NCBI GenBank assembly: GCA_026014485.1
Contig: JAOZIE010000023.1
Coordinates: 124,001 to 188,000, forward strand
Length of the DNA: 64,000 nucleotides
Reading direction: 5' to 3'
DNA from: Candidatus Bathyarchaeota archaeon
GTDB taxonomy: Archaea; Thermoproteota; Bathyarchaeia; Bathyarchaeales; Bathycorpusculaceae
Shown here: one piece after another, positions 41,643-50,205 of the stretch
Numbering within the stretch: position 1 is the stretch's first letter
Layout of the letters: the number at the start of each line of letters is the position of its first letter
The notes under the pieces: generated by a model
What the model saw: only the letters and a program-made list of their open reading frames with translations
The model's database searches: none
Told to the model about the DNA's origin: nothing
Translations under genes and position numbers: made by a program

Positions 41643-42997
41643 GACTGCAGTCTCCGCACCACGCTGCCCACTCCAGCTTTAGCCACGATTTCGCCTTCAT
41701 CCATGACCAGTTGACCGTTAACGAAGGTTTTCACTGGTTTACCCTGCACTTCCCACTTGTCAAAGGGCGAAAACTTGGATTTAGACTTGAACTTTGCCGC
41801 GTCAATTTTGAATTTCAAGTTAAAATCCACAACCGCCAAATCCGCGTTTCTTCCCTGCTCCAAGCGTCCCCTGTCTGCGAGATGGAAGATTTCGGCGGGT
41901 TTCTCCGAAAGCAACTGCACGGCGCGGGCAAGACTTAGCCTGTTCTGGTGAATTGCCGTAAGGATTAGCGGCAACGTAGTTTCTAAGCCTGGTACGCCTG
42001 GCGTTGTGTCCCAGATGCTCGCAGAGTCTTTTTCCTGCAACGTATGAGGTGCGTGGTCTGAGCCTACCGTGTCCACGGTGCCTTCGTTTATGCCGCTCCA
42101 AAGTGCCAAGACGTTTTCTTTGGTGCGCAGCGGAGGCAACGTTAACGCAAACACTCCCAGCCGCTCGTAATCGTCCTTTGTAAGCAGCAGATGATGCGGC
42201 GTCACTTCACAGGTCACCATTTTGCCTGCTACCTTTGCTTGGGCGACTGCGTCAAGGGCTTTCTGCGTGGACACATGACAAAAATGTATCCGCGCGTTTT
42301 CGGTTTCGTTGGCAATTTTTAGTAAGCGTTCTACGGCGGCGAATTCCACTTGTTCATCATGGGCTTTAAGAAACGCAGCCATGTCATGCCTTTTGGAAAG
42401 CTTAAACTGGTCAACGCGGTGTTTGATTAGGTCGTGGTCTTCGGCGTGAACCGCAACAGGGACACCCAACTTGCCTGTTACTTCAAGTGCTTCTTTGACG
42501 GCTTGGTCATCGTTGATGTTTAATCTGCCCACCTGCTCCGCCATGAAAAGCTTAAACCCCACTGCCCCTTCCGCGGCAATCGCCTGACTTTCTTCGGGGG
42601 CTGCTGGAAACGCCGAGTAAAAGCCTATGTTAACAAGTACACGGCGCCCCGCAAGTCTCATGCGATTGCTGAGTGCTTCTCTGCTCATAGTGAGGGGTGA
42701 ATTGTTTGGCATATCCAAGACTGTGGTTACTCCCCCAGCGGCAGCAGCAGCCGTTCCCGTCAGGAAGGTTTCCTTATGTGCTCTGTCTTCGTCGCGGAGA
42801 TGCACATGAGAATCAACAACGCCCGGCAACACCAGCAGGTTTCCCAAGTCGATTTTCTGGTCTGCTTTGGGCATGTTTGTTTCTCTGCCGATTTTCTGGA
42901 TTTTACCTTCATCTATGGCAAAGCAGCAGTCTACAACCTCGCCTTTAAGGTAGGCTTTGGCATTGTTCAGTACAGAGTCAACAATCAAGTAACGCAC
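41639..42997 (-). CDS. pyrC: Dihydroorotase
   Basis: Cyclises carbamoyl-aspartate to dihydroorotate in pyrimidine synthesis. 452 residues, class I (multifunctional/allantoinase-like) type. Metal ligands in DSHVHLRD, the Lys in GFKLFMAEQVGR, VHAED, HFCHVST and catalytic Asp in GSDHAPHT. Allantoinase is the main alternative. AGGTG lies before the start codon. Its promoter region contains an imperfect AT-rich inverted repeat (43002-43024). Confidence 0.92.
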   Translation of the reverse strand: MRYLIVDSVLNNAKAYLKGEVVDCCFAIDEGKIQKIGRETNMPKADQKIDLGNLLVLPGVVDSHVHLRDEDRAHKETFLTGTAAAAAGGVTTVLDMPNNSPLTMSREALSNRMRLAGRRVLVNIGFYSAFPAAPEESQAIAAEGAVGFKLFMAEQVGRLNINDDQAVKEALEVTGKLGVPVAVHAEDHDLIKHRVDQFKLSKRHDMAAFLKAHDEQVEFAAVERLLKIANETENARIHFCHVSTQKALDAVAQAKVAGKMVTCEVTPHHLLLTKDDYERLGVFALTLPPLRTKENVLALWSGINEGTVDTVGSDHAPHTLQEKDSASIWDTTPGVPGLETTLPLILTAIHQNRLSLARAVQLLSEKPAEIFHLADRGRLEQGRNADLAVVDFNLKFKIDAAKFKSKSKFSPFDKWEVQGKPVKTFVNGQLVMDEGEIVAKAGVGSVVRRLQS

Positions 42998-43090
42998 CTA
43001 TCCTTTAATTAATGAATTAAAAGGGTGCAAAGTCGCTTATTTGCTTATTCAAAACAAAAGCCGAAATCCCGCAGAGTATGCGGTTTTCTC

Positions 43091-43672
43091 TTAGGCTTCT
43101 ACTTCAATGCGGCAGTCTTCGCAGAGAAATTGACCGTCTACTTCTCTTAGACCTTCCGAGTAAACTCCGCATTGGTCACAGTAGCCTGAAAGAGGGGTCT
43201 TCTCGATTTCGGCGATTTCTTCAGAGCGATCCACACCCTCTATTCTTGACCGCTCCTGAATTATCTCTATAAGTTCAGGCATAACGCCGAGGATGTCTTT
43301 GCTTGAAATTAACCCAATGAGGTCGCCTTTGTAAATCACTCCGAGTCTTCGCACGTCTAAGCGGCTCATTCTGCGCGCTGCATCGCTTATGGTTGCTTCA
43401 GGCTCAATTGTGGCTAACGGCGCCGTCATGACGTCTCTAGCCAAGACCACTTCAGGCTTCAGGTTCTTTGATAAAACACGCGCCACCAAGTCTCGCTCCG
43501 TTATTATCCCCAGCGGTTTGCCATCTTCGTTTGCAACGATGACGCAGCCAAACTTGTTTTCTTCCAGAAGCTTAGCGATTTTGTTGCTGGGCGCTTCCTC
43601 ATCTGTGGTCACAACTGGGCTGCTCATTACATCTTTGACCAGCATCCGTGTTCTTAATCCAATTTCAGACAT
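43091..43672 (-). CDS. Twin CBS-domain protein with C-terminal zinc ribbon
   Basis: 193 residues. Two CBS motifs (about 10-70 with GIITERDLVARVL, and 80-135 with IGLISSKDILGVM) form an adenosine-nucleotide-binding module. The C-terminus has CDQCGVYSEGL and FLCEDCRIE, a zinc ribbon. It probably senses energy charge and acts through a partner; the target is unknown. ATG 43672 is preferred to an in-frame codon three residues upstream. Confidence 0.88.
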   Translation of the reverse strand: MSEIGLRTRMLVKDVMSSPVVTTDEEAPSNKIAKLLEENKFGCVIVANEDGKPLGIITERDLVARVLSKNLKPEVVLARDVMTAPLATIEPEATISDAARRMSRLDVRRLGVIYKGDLIGLISSKDILGVMPELIEIIQERSRIEGVDRSEEIAEIEKTPLSGYCDQCGVYSEGLREVDGQFLCEDCRIEVEA

Positions 43673-43974
43673 AGTAAACATCTCAACAACTTTTTCGGGC
43701 TTGGCGTGTACAAGTCAACAATGGAGAAGCGCAATTTAAGAGTTTTCCAACACAAAAGGCCGCGTCTCCTGCTTAGACAACGAATTGGCAAGAAATTTGT
43801 TTGTTCTTTATCGGGCTGTTTTTGCAGTAAATGGCTTGTTTCGCCGTTGAAAAAGGGTAAACCCCAAAAAAGTCTGTCCAACAGAAAACATGGTTTTCCA
43901 GTTTCAGCATAGAGCACATATATAAGTCAGTAGAGTGAGTATCTGTTGAATGAACCAAAAGGGGTTTCATTAGA
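43673..43974 (+). other. Intergenic region upstream of S26e
   Basis: About 300 nt. The supported features are a strong TATA box (ACATATATAAG, 43916-43926) for S26e and an AAAGGGG about 10 nt before its TTG start. A 63-codon basic frame (from ATG 43721) and an overlapping antisense frame have no protein-like character. No other gene is seen. Confidence 0.45.
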
Positions 43975-44265
43975 TTGCCATCTAAACGGAAAAGCCGAGG
44001 AAGATCCAAAGGAAGCAAAGGCAGCAGCAGCTTGGTTCAATGCGCCAACTGCGGTCAGCAAGTGCCAAGAGACAAAGCTAAACGTTCCACTCGTCGAGTA
44101 TCCTTCGTTGAGCCTCAATTAGCCAAAGAGCTGAGGCAGAAGGGAACCTACATATCTTCGTGGGTGGACACAAAATGGTACTGTGTTTCCTGCGCAGTCC
44201 ACAGAGGCATCGTGAAGGTCCGAGCTGAAAGCGAAAGGCACTCACGCGCAAAGCGACGATACTAA
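43975..44265 (+). CDS. rps26e: 30S ribosomal protein S26e
   Basis: 96 residues. A basic N-terminus (KRKSRGRSKGSKG) is followed by the zinc ribbon: VQCANCGQQVPRDKAKR and WYCVSCAVHRGIVKVR. S26e is found in TACK archaea and eukaryotes, lying at the mRNA exit channel. TTG start, own promoter at 43916-43926. Confidence 0.95.
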   Translation: MPSKRKSRGRSKGSKGSSSLVQCANCGQQVPRDKAKRSTRRVSFVEPQLAKELRQKGTYISSWVDTKWYCVSCAVHRGIVKVRAESERHSRAKRRY

Positions 44266-44285
44266 TTCTTTCCATTTACCTACAC

Positions 44286-44319
44286 GGAAAGCCGCTTAGG
44301 CGGTTTCCTAAACATTTTT
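44286..44319 (+). terminator. Terminator between S26e and the phosphatidyltransferase gene
   Basis: GGAAA(G)CCGC (44286-44295) pairs with GCGGTTTCC (44300-44308), one bulged G, 4-nt loop, then TAAACATTTTTC. It sits between convergent genes 20 nt after the S26e stop. Confidence 0.5.
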
Positions 44320-44377
44320 CATAATACCGTTGGGTTTACACCGTATCCGACTGCACACCACTTGGCAGTTGACGGTG

Positions 44378-45016
44378 TTACGCGCCGACAATCATTTTGA
44401 CTTCTGGCTTCTCTGTTCCTCTTCTCTTTAGCATCTTGTATGCGTGTATTGCTCTTTGCAGCACAGTGACTGTGGCTAAAACGGCGATTAAAATTACCCC
44501 TATGTTCAGGATTGGCAAATAGAAGACTGCGGCTATGCTTGCCACCGCTAAGATTATGATGCGTTCGGGTCTTTCAGCGATGCCCACCGACTCCATTTTT
44601 ACCCCTGCTGCTTCCGCTCTAGCCCGAGCATAACTCACCATAAGAGAGCTAGCTAACGCAGCTAAGCCCACCGCGAGGTTGCATAACCCGCTGATTATTA
44701 TGCCCGCCAAAACGAACACGTCAGCGTACCGGTCAAGCAGGGAATCCAAGAAACCCCCAAAAGCAGTTGCCTGCTGGTATGTTCTAGCTAACGCACCGTC
44801 TAAGGTGTCGCAGAATCCCGACGCCATGAGCAGGGCAACCCCAACAAGCAGCCACCACGTTTGTTCCGGTGTTGCGACCGCGTAGGCGGCGGCTGCTAAA
44901 ACCGACAACGCGAAACCTATTGCCGAAACCATGTTCGGTGTTAATCCTATTTTGTGTGCTGCGCTGACTTCTGAAGATAGCAACTGCTGGACTTTTTGTT
45001 TCAGTTTGGTGAGCAT
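44378..45016 (-). CDS. CDP-alcohol phosphatidyltransferase (archaetidylinositol-phosphate synthase-like)
   Basis: 212-residue membrane enzyme with about six helices. The family motif DTLDGALAR, followed by GGFLDSLLDRYAD, supplies the metal-binding Asp residues. Archaeal members join CDP-archaeol to inositol phosphate or glycerol phosphate. An inositol-phosphate synthase gene at 56306 makes the inositol version plausible. TATA and AGGAGG-like sequence lie 30-40 nt upstream. Confidence 0.85.
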   Translation of the reverse strand: MLTKLKQKVQQLLSSEVSAAHKIGLTPNMVSAIGFALSVLAAAAYAVATPEQTWWLLVGVALLMASGFCDTLDGALARTYQQATAFGGFLDSLLDRYADVFVLAGIIISGLCNLAVGLAALASSLMVSYARARAEAAGVKMESVGIAERPERIIILAVASIAAVFYLPILNIGVILIAVLATVTVLQRAIHAYKMLKRRGTEKPEVKMIVGA

Positions 45017-45317
45017 GGTTGGGTTCTTAGTTTTGTATGTAACCTCCTGTATTAAAGTTGGACTGTAAACCTTGCCTTCGGCTGCTTTGCCCCTGTGTAC
45101 TGTCTGTTTAAGTGGTGGTGTATGCGGCGGCGTTTCTTGTTTGTTTATGGTATAGAAGATTTTTGTCTGTTCGTTTAATCAGAGATTTCAGCGGGAAGCC
45201 ATTTTTTACATAGAACATATAAGGAAGAAGCCAAAATATTTAGTCTAGTAACGCTCTGTCGCGGATACACGGAAACGCGCCCGGCAACGTTACAGAATAC
45301 AAAAGGAGTAAAATAAA
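45017..45317 (+). promoter_or_regulatory. Intergenic region with the structured alba leader
   Basis: 301 nt between divergent genes. TATA-like ACATATAAGG (45218-45227) and AATATTTAG (45235-45243) precede alba by 75-100 nt. The stretch between can fold: GTAACG (45248-45253) pairs with CGTTAC (45288-45293), enclosing a GC-rich segment with GCG/CGC pairing. AGGAG at 45304-45308 is the ribosome-binding site. The left 150 nt hold only the pgsA-like promoter. Confidence 0.45.
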
Positions 45318-45602
45318 ATGACAGAAAACGCAGACGTTATCTTCGTCGGAAACAAACCACCAATGAGCTATGTTCTGGCAATAATAACCAGTCTCTCCTC
45401 AGGAAACTCAAAAGAAATAACCCTGAAAGCACGAGGCCAAGCAATAACCACCGCCGTTGACGTGGCTGAAATAGCCCGAAACAGATTTGTAAAAGACCTA
45501 AAAGTTACAAAGATTGCTATTGGCACCGCTGAGATGCCGCCACGAGAGGGCGAGACCAAGTCCAGAATGGTTTCGACGATGGAAATAACGCTAAACAAGT
45601 AA
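45318..45602 (+). CDS. alba: DNA/RNA-binding protein Alba
   Basis: 94-residue dimeric chromatin and RNA-binding protein. FVGNKPPMSYVLAIITSLSS is the conserved DNA-binding N-terminus, containing the Lys that is acetylated in some archaea; EITLKARGQAITTAVDVAEI and KVTKIAIGT follow. Good AGGAG ribosome-binding site 9 nt upstream. Long leader for this genome. Confidence 0.96.
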   Translation: MTENADVIFVGNKPPMSYVLAIITSLSSGNSKEITLKARGQAITTAVDVAEIARNRFVKDLKVTKIAIGTAEMPPREGETKSRMVSTMEITLNK

Positions 45603-45802
45603 AATCGTCAACAGAGCAAACGAAACCAAAACCCCTAATCTCAAACCTTCTTTCATTTTTTATAGACTACCTTCGACATTAACAGCAAATACTCTGCGTT
45701 CTTCCTTTTGTAGTGTTAAGAAAAGCGTAGGCTACCGCCTTTGTTCAGTTTTCCACCGTAAAATCAAGCGGTAAACAAAAAAGGGAAGAAGGGGAACGGC
45801 GT

Positions 45803-46024
45803 TTATTTTCCCATGACTTTTCGAGATGCAATCTCGATATCTTCAGACTTGATTGTTTTTCGCCCTGCGTGCATCGCAAAATCTAAGGCTTCCTTGGCGA
45901 TTTTAACGCCGATTTCCTCTAAAGCTTTGGCAAGTTCTTTTGCCGCTGCTTCACTTACTCTGTCGGCGCCCGCTTTCTTGCACAATCTGTGCATAGGGGC
46001 AACTGCTAATTCCAAATCGGTCAT
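45803..46024 (-). CDS. Archaeal histone
   Basis: 73 residues, a single histone fold without tails: [20 protein letters not shown], then a central helix [20 protein letters not shown] and [19 protein letters not shown]. Forms dimers and polymers wrapping DNA. GGAG 7 nt upstream and TATA (TTAAATAC) near 46060 support the ATG. It is convergent with alba across 200 nt that hold no recognisable gene. Confidence 0.95.
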   Translation of the reverse strand: MTDLELAVAPMHRLCKKAGADRVSEAAAKELAKALEEIGVKIAKEALDFAMHAGRKTIKSEDIEIASRKVMGK

Positions 46025-46168
46025 AAAGACACTCCGTAGCCTCTTTTTCTTTTTAAAGCTGTATTTAACCTTTGTTATTCTCTATCCCCTTAAAACGCTC
46101 AGCAACATCAATTTGTCACTTGAATAAAAGAAAAACATTAAAGCGTTCTCACCGTATAATGCGAGCTT

Positions 46169-46960
46169 ATGGTATCCAATTTAAAGCTGGTCGACGCCCA
46201 CATTCATCTATCTGACCCGCAGTACACGGGACACACAGACATGCTTATCGACGATGCCAAAAACTCGGGTTTAGTTGCCCTAGTTTCCAACGCCATGGAC
46301 TACGCCACCAGCGTGGAAGCGCTCAAACTCAGAGAAAAAAACCCTGAGCTAATCCATGTGGCGCTGGGCATTCACCCATGGAACGTGAACATCCTAAAAG
46401 AAGGCGAACTTGAAGAAACCATAAGCCTCATCACCGAGCAGCACCAACTGGGGAACGTTCTTGCTATAGGCGAAATCGGGTTAGACTGCAAGTACGAATC
46501 CATCTGGGAACACCAGCTTATGGTGTTTGACAGAATGCTGCGTTTAGCCGAGAAACTTGGGCTTCCCGCCATAATACACTCAAGAGGAACCACTGAATTC
46601 ATCGTGGATATGTTGCCCTCATACAACCTGAAGCGTGTTCTGCTACACTGGTTCAGTCACCCCATGACCGCCCTCTACAAAGCCATGGAACACGGATACT
46701 ACATAACTGAAGGTCCCCCCACTGTGTACTCAACAGGCATCCGCGAAGTCGTGACCAACGCGCCGCTGACTAACCTGCTTACCGAAACTGATGGGCCTGT
46801 ACTGTTCAGGAAGGCACCTTTCAACGGGCAAATGACCCGTCCGTCTTTTGTCAGAGAGGTTGTGCATGCTATCGCCGACGTTAAAGGTCTATCCGTTGAA
46901 ACCGTTGCCGACCAGATAGTTAGGAACTTTGAAGTCTTCTTTAACGTTAAACTCATTTGA
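46169..46960 (+). CDS. TatD family metal-dependent hydrolase
   Basis: 263 residues, amidohydrolase fold. Metal ligands appear in VDAHIHLSDP, AIGEIGLDCKYES, IHSRGTTEF, LLHWFSHP and ETDGPV. TatD proteins are often 3'-5' DNases; the activity here is inferred. Divergent from the histone gene. Confidence 0.88.
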   Translation: MVSNLKLVDAHIHLSDPQYTGHTDMLIDDAKNSGLVALVSNAMDYATSVEALKLREKNPELIHVALGIHPWNVNILKEGELEETISLITEQHQLGNVLAIGEIGLDCKYESIWEHQLMVFDRMLRLAEKLGLPAIIHSRGTTEFIVDMLPSYNLKRVLLHWFSHPMTALYKAMEHGYYITEGPPTVYSTGIREVVTNAPLTNLLTETDGPVLFRKAPFNGQMTRPSFVREVVHAIADVKGLSVETVADQIVRNFEVFFNVKLI

Positions 46961-47089
46961 TGCAGTTGCTTAGTTTTCGGCTTTGCATCTTTCTGGAAGG
47001 GTAACCTTAAATGGAGCTTCGCTTCTATTGAGAACTTGCTTTCACGCTTTTATGCGTCAAAGAAAACTCACATAAACGGAGGAACGAAC

Positions 47090-47329
47090 ATGGGAAAAGT
47101 AAAGACTGAACAGATAAAGCACATAGCCAAAGAGCTGATAGCGAAGTTTCCAGAAAAGTTTTCCACAAACTTCGAAGACAACAAACATATGGTCAGCGCA
47201 CTCACAGAACAAATAACCACCAGAGTACGCAACCAAGTTGCAGGCTACATAACAAGAACCTACACGTTAAATCAGCAAGGAGTGCCCCTGCAGGAAGACG
47301 AAATCCTCTTAGAAGACACCGAAGTATAA
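47090..47329 (+). CDS. rps17e: 30S ribosomal protein S17e
   Basis: 79 residues, with VKTEQIKHIAKELIAKFPEK and VRNQVAGYITRTY matching the archaeal S17e core. GGAGG 9 nt before ATG 47090 decides the start; the upstream in-frame extension is not coding. Confidence 0.92.
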   Translation: MGKVKTEQIKHIAKELIAKFPEKFSTNFEDNKHMVSALTEQITTRVRNQVAGYITRTYTLNQQGVPLQEDEILLEDTEV

Positions 47330-47350
47330 ACCCGCAAACGGGTAACAGCC

Positions 47351-47725
47351 ATGATGGACGAATACAGGCGGGGATGGGCACACCGATACCTTCGCGAAGC
47401 AAAAGCTGAGCTGGAAGCCGCCCAAAAAATTCCCTACATGGCCCCCAACTTGTACATGGAAGCCATCCGAAAAGCCCGAAACGCCATCTACTACAGCCTA
47501 GGCGAACCTGCCTTTATCGAAGTTCTGATCCGCGACGAACTCGGCAAACCAAAACCTGAAAACGATGTTATCCTGCGTTTTCTCATCGACATGGAGAACA
47601 CCGTGCAACAGCTCTCCGAGCTTGAAGAGGTAAACGGCGAAGCCGTTATGAGGCAGGCAGATACCATCGTGCAGGTTGCCTCTGAATTCGTTCAAACCTT
47701 AACGGAAGACAAAATCGGCAACTAA
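47351..47725 (+). CDS. Hypothetical helical protein, HEPN-like layout
   Basis: 124 residues, all helix. HRYLREAKAELEAAQKIPYM followed by YMEAIRKARNAIYYSLGEP resembles the helix pattern of HEPN proteins, though the Rx4-6H catalytic motif is not evident. ATGATG start (47351/47354), 22 nt behind S17e, likely co-transcribed. No toxin or nucleotidyltransferase partner is adjacent. Confidence 0.65.
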   Translation: MMDEYRRGWAHRYLREAKAELEAAQKIPYMAPNLYMEAIRKARNAIYYSLGEPAFIEVLIRDELGKPKPENDVILRFLIDMENTVQQLSELEEVNGEAVMRQADTIVQVASEFVQTLTEDKIGN

Positions 47726-47883
47726 CCGTTCGCCCTAATATTTTTGGACACCAAATAGCTGATTTGTTAACCCACATACTCCCCTTTGAGTTCCATCTTT
47801 AAGATGGAAAGAACCGCAAAACAGTTTATTAGCCCATCTACACTGATTCCACAGCACACTAAACCGCGCAGGACGGCACCCAA

Positions 47884-49263
47884 ATGGTTCACATACAAAA
47901 CCGACAGCAACTAATCGAAAACGGCGCCACGGGACAACTGCGGAAAGCCCGTGCTTTCGCCCTTCACAGCCTAGAGTGCGCCTTAAACGCCGCTGACCCC
48001 AAGCAGCTGCTTCACTCTAAAGTCAAGCTGGAAAACTCTCTGCTCACCGTTGAAGGCGGCGACTGTTTTAATCTGGAGAATTTTAGGCATGTCTACGTTG
48101 TGGGAGGCGGCAAAGCTGGTTCTGCGATGGCTCAGGCTCTGGAAGAAGTCTTAGGTAAATACATAACCGCGGGGCTTGTGAATGTTCCCTACGGAACTAA
48201 ACTGGAAACCGCCATTATCGAGCTTAATGAAGCAAGCCATCCCGTTCCTGACCAAGCAGGCGTAGAAGGCACCTTTCGTATACTGGACTTTGCTGACCAA
48301 GCCAAAGATGAGGACCTTGTGATTTGCCTCATTTCAGGAGGCGGCTCCAGCCTCATGCCCTTGCCTAGGACAGGTGTGTCCCTTAAAGACAAGCAAACCC
48401 TCACCGACGCCCTCCTGAAAAGCGGCGCTCCCATAACCGAAATCAACATTGTCCGAAAGCATCTTTCCGCTTTCAAAGGCGGTTGGCTAGCCAAAAAAGC
48501 GTATCCCGCTACCCTTCTAAACTTGATTCTTTCGGATGTCATCGGCGACCCGTTGGAGTCCATCGCGTCAGGTCCCACCGTTCCAGACCCCTCAACATTC
48601 CGCGACGCCCAAAACGTCCTAGAAAAGCATGGCTTATGGCAAACCGCTCCCGTCTCCGTTCGTAAAGTTCTGTCGGAAGGCTCTGAGGGGCTGCTGGAGG
48701 AGACGCCTAAACCCAAAGACCCCGCATTCAATAATGTTTACAACGTTATTATCGGAAACAACCGAACCGCCAGCCAAGCCGCTGCGGAATGCCTCAAATC
48801 CGAAGGGCTAAAGACGATACATTTTGATGACCCCTTGGATGGCGAAGCAAGCCACATAGGCAAGGCGCTTGCTAAATTTGCCTGCCGCGTCTCCGCACAC
48901 GATTTTTCTCTTCCTAAACCCATCGCTGTAGTTGCGGGCGGCGAAACAACGGTGGTTGTTACGGGGAAAGGCTTGGGTGGCAGAAATCAGGAGTTGGAGT
49001 TGTCCGCTGCGATGCACCTTAAAGACGCCCAGACCTGCGTGATTGCCTCCTTAAGCACTGACGGCGTGGACGGTCCCACAGACGCGGCGGGGGCAATTGT
49101 TGACGGCTACACTTTGAAGCGGACAACGCAACTTGGGCTTACCCCCGAAACGTTTCTGGCAGACAACGATTCTTACCATTTCTTTTCAAAACTTGGCGAC
49201 CTTATCATCACAAAACCGACGGGAACAAATGTTAACGATATATCTGTGATTATAGTTCTGTAA
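47884..49263 (+). CDS. Glycerate 2-kinase (MOFRL family)
   Basis: 459 residues. The N-terminal DUF4147 domain has VYVVGGGKAGSAMAQALEEV and LISGGGSSLMPLP; the C-terminal MOFRL domain has GGETTVVVTGKGLGGRNQEL and STDGVDGPTDAAGA. It phosphorylates D-glycerate, usually to 2-phosphoglycerate, in sugar or serine breakdown. 18 nt separate it from the moaD-like gene. Confidence 0.93.
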   Translation: MVHIQNRQQLIENGATGQLRKARAFALHSLECALNAADPKQLLHSKVKLENSLLTVEGGDCFNLENFRHVYVVGGGKAGSAMAQALEEVLGKYITAGLVNVPYGTKLETAIIELNEASHPVPDQAGVEGTFRILDFADQAKDEDLVICLISGGGSSLMPLPRTGVSLKDKQTLTDALLKSGAPITEINIVRKHLSAFKGGWLAKKAYPATLLNLILSDVIGDPLESIASGPTVPDPSTFRDAQNVLEKHGLWQTAPVSVRKVLSEGSEGLLEETPKPKDPAFNNVYNVIIGNNRTASQAAAECLKSEGLKTIHFDDPLDGEASHIGKALAKFACRVSAHDFSLPKPIAVVAGGETTVVVTGKGLGGRNQELELSAAMHLKDAQTCVIASLSTDGVDGPTDAAGAIVDGYTLKRTTQLGLTPETFLADNDSYHFFSKLGDLIITKPTGTNVNDISVIIVL

Positions 49264-49281
49264 TCAACGTTGGGAAACGAA

Positions 49282-49566
49282 ATGCCTGTTACCTTAAAGT
49301 TTCTGGGTGCGTTGCGTCACGCTTCTGGAAAAGCCGAATTAAGTTTTCCCTGCAAAGATGAAGGTTCAGTGCTGGATTTAGTGGATGCCTTAACCAAGCA
49401 GGCGCCTGAACTGCGGCGGAACCTGCTTGATGAGCAGCTTGAAGCGCCCAAGCCGAACGCATTGATGTTGGTCAACGGCAAAGAAATCAGCATCCTAGAC
49501 GGGTTAGATACAAAGGTGAATGACGGCGACGAAATAGTTTTTGTGCCAGTTGTACACGGCGGATAA
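49282..49566 (+). CDS. moaD: MoaD/ThiS-like sulfur-carrier protein
   Basis: 94-residue ubiquitin-fold protein ending VPVVHGG, whose terminal Gly is adenylated and thiocarboxylated. It probably partners MoaE (27970) in molybdopterin synthesis; a role in tRNA or cysteine thiolation or as a SAMP-like modifier is possible. The frame starts four codons earlier, but ATG 49282 fits the family. Confidence 0.88.
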   Translation: MPVTLKFLGALRHASGKAELSFPCKDEGSVLDLVDALTKQAPELRRNLLDEQLEAPKPNALMLVNGKEISILDGLDTKVNDGDEIVFVPVVHGG

Positions 49567-49634
49567 AGGCTGCAGGAGCCTTTGGTCTGGTGCGTTTACA
49601 GCAAACCTTAAAACGCGATATTTGACATTTATCT

Positions 49635-50186
49635 TTGGTTGGACAGAGATTGGTTAAAGCAGCTTTAATCACTCCGATGTATCTCTCAGTTGCTTGGACT
49701 TTAATGGTGAGTTATCAGCTCTTCACCGAAACCGCTGTCACTTCTGTTTTGGGGCAAATCGATTTGTATCTTCCCGCCGCGAGTGTATGGCTGGCTTCCC
49801 GAGCAGATATGATTGTCTTCATCTATGCTTTTGCATGGGTTTTCGTTTTATCTTCCGTAATTCCATCTGCGATTCTGGGCAAAGAACGTAGCGTACTCGT
49901 CCAATTCTTCGTCTGTCTGACGTTAACTTTATCCGCCTTCGTTTTGCTGGACGTTCTGAAAAACTACGCTGGCAACCCTCTTGAGCAACTGCTAAGTTAC
50001 TCCTTCCTGTTTAGCAACCCCGTGATTGCGGTTCTCTACCTGTCGGTGCCATACGTCTTCATGCTTGGCATTGATTTGCGAGGACGCAACAAGCGCAAGC
50101 GCGAGAAAGAACGCATCGCAAATCTCACCCAAGACTACCTAGACAACGCCTCAGCAACGGAGCAAAAAGGTCAAGAACTGGTATAA
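49635..50186 (+). CDS. Membrane protein with four transmembrane helices
   Basis: 183 residues with hydrophobic helices at about 9-28, 55-79, 87-106 and 125-145, and a long basic cytosolic tail (RGRNKRKREKERIANLTQDY). No catalytic motif. TTG starts at 49635 or 49650. It precedes the SAM hydrolase gene by 20 nt. Function unknown. Confidence 0.7.
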   Translation: MVGQRLVKAALITPMYLSVAWTLMVSYQLFTETAVTSVLGQIDLYLPAASVWLASRADMIVFIYAFAWVFVLSSVIPSAILGKERSVLVQFFVCLTLTLSAFVLLDVLKNYAGNPLEQLLSYSFLFSNPVIAVLYLSVPYVFMLGIDLRGRNKRKREKERIANLTQDYLDNASATEQKGQELV

Positions 50187-50205
50187 CCATACCAGATGCT
50201 GACAA

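Noticed and set aside
43002-43024. AT-rich inverted repeat before pyrC as an operator
   Set aside because: Imperfect and made of the promoter's own AT-rich bases; chance occurrence is likely.
43706-43912. Small basic frame upstream of S26e
   Set aside because: Arg/Lys-rich with no helix pattern; the region is explained by promoter and leader.
47351-47725. Toxin-antitoxin system (HEPN with nucleotidyltransferase)
   Set aside because: No catalytic Rx4-6H motif and no partner gene; the neighbours are S17e and glycerate kinase.
49635-50186. Archaeosortase candidate
   Set aside because: Has membrane helices but no convincing Cys/Arg/His catalytic pattern of the exosortase family.
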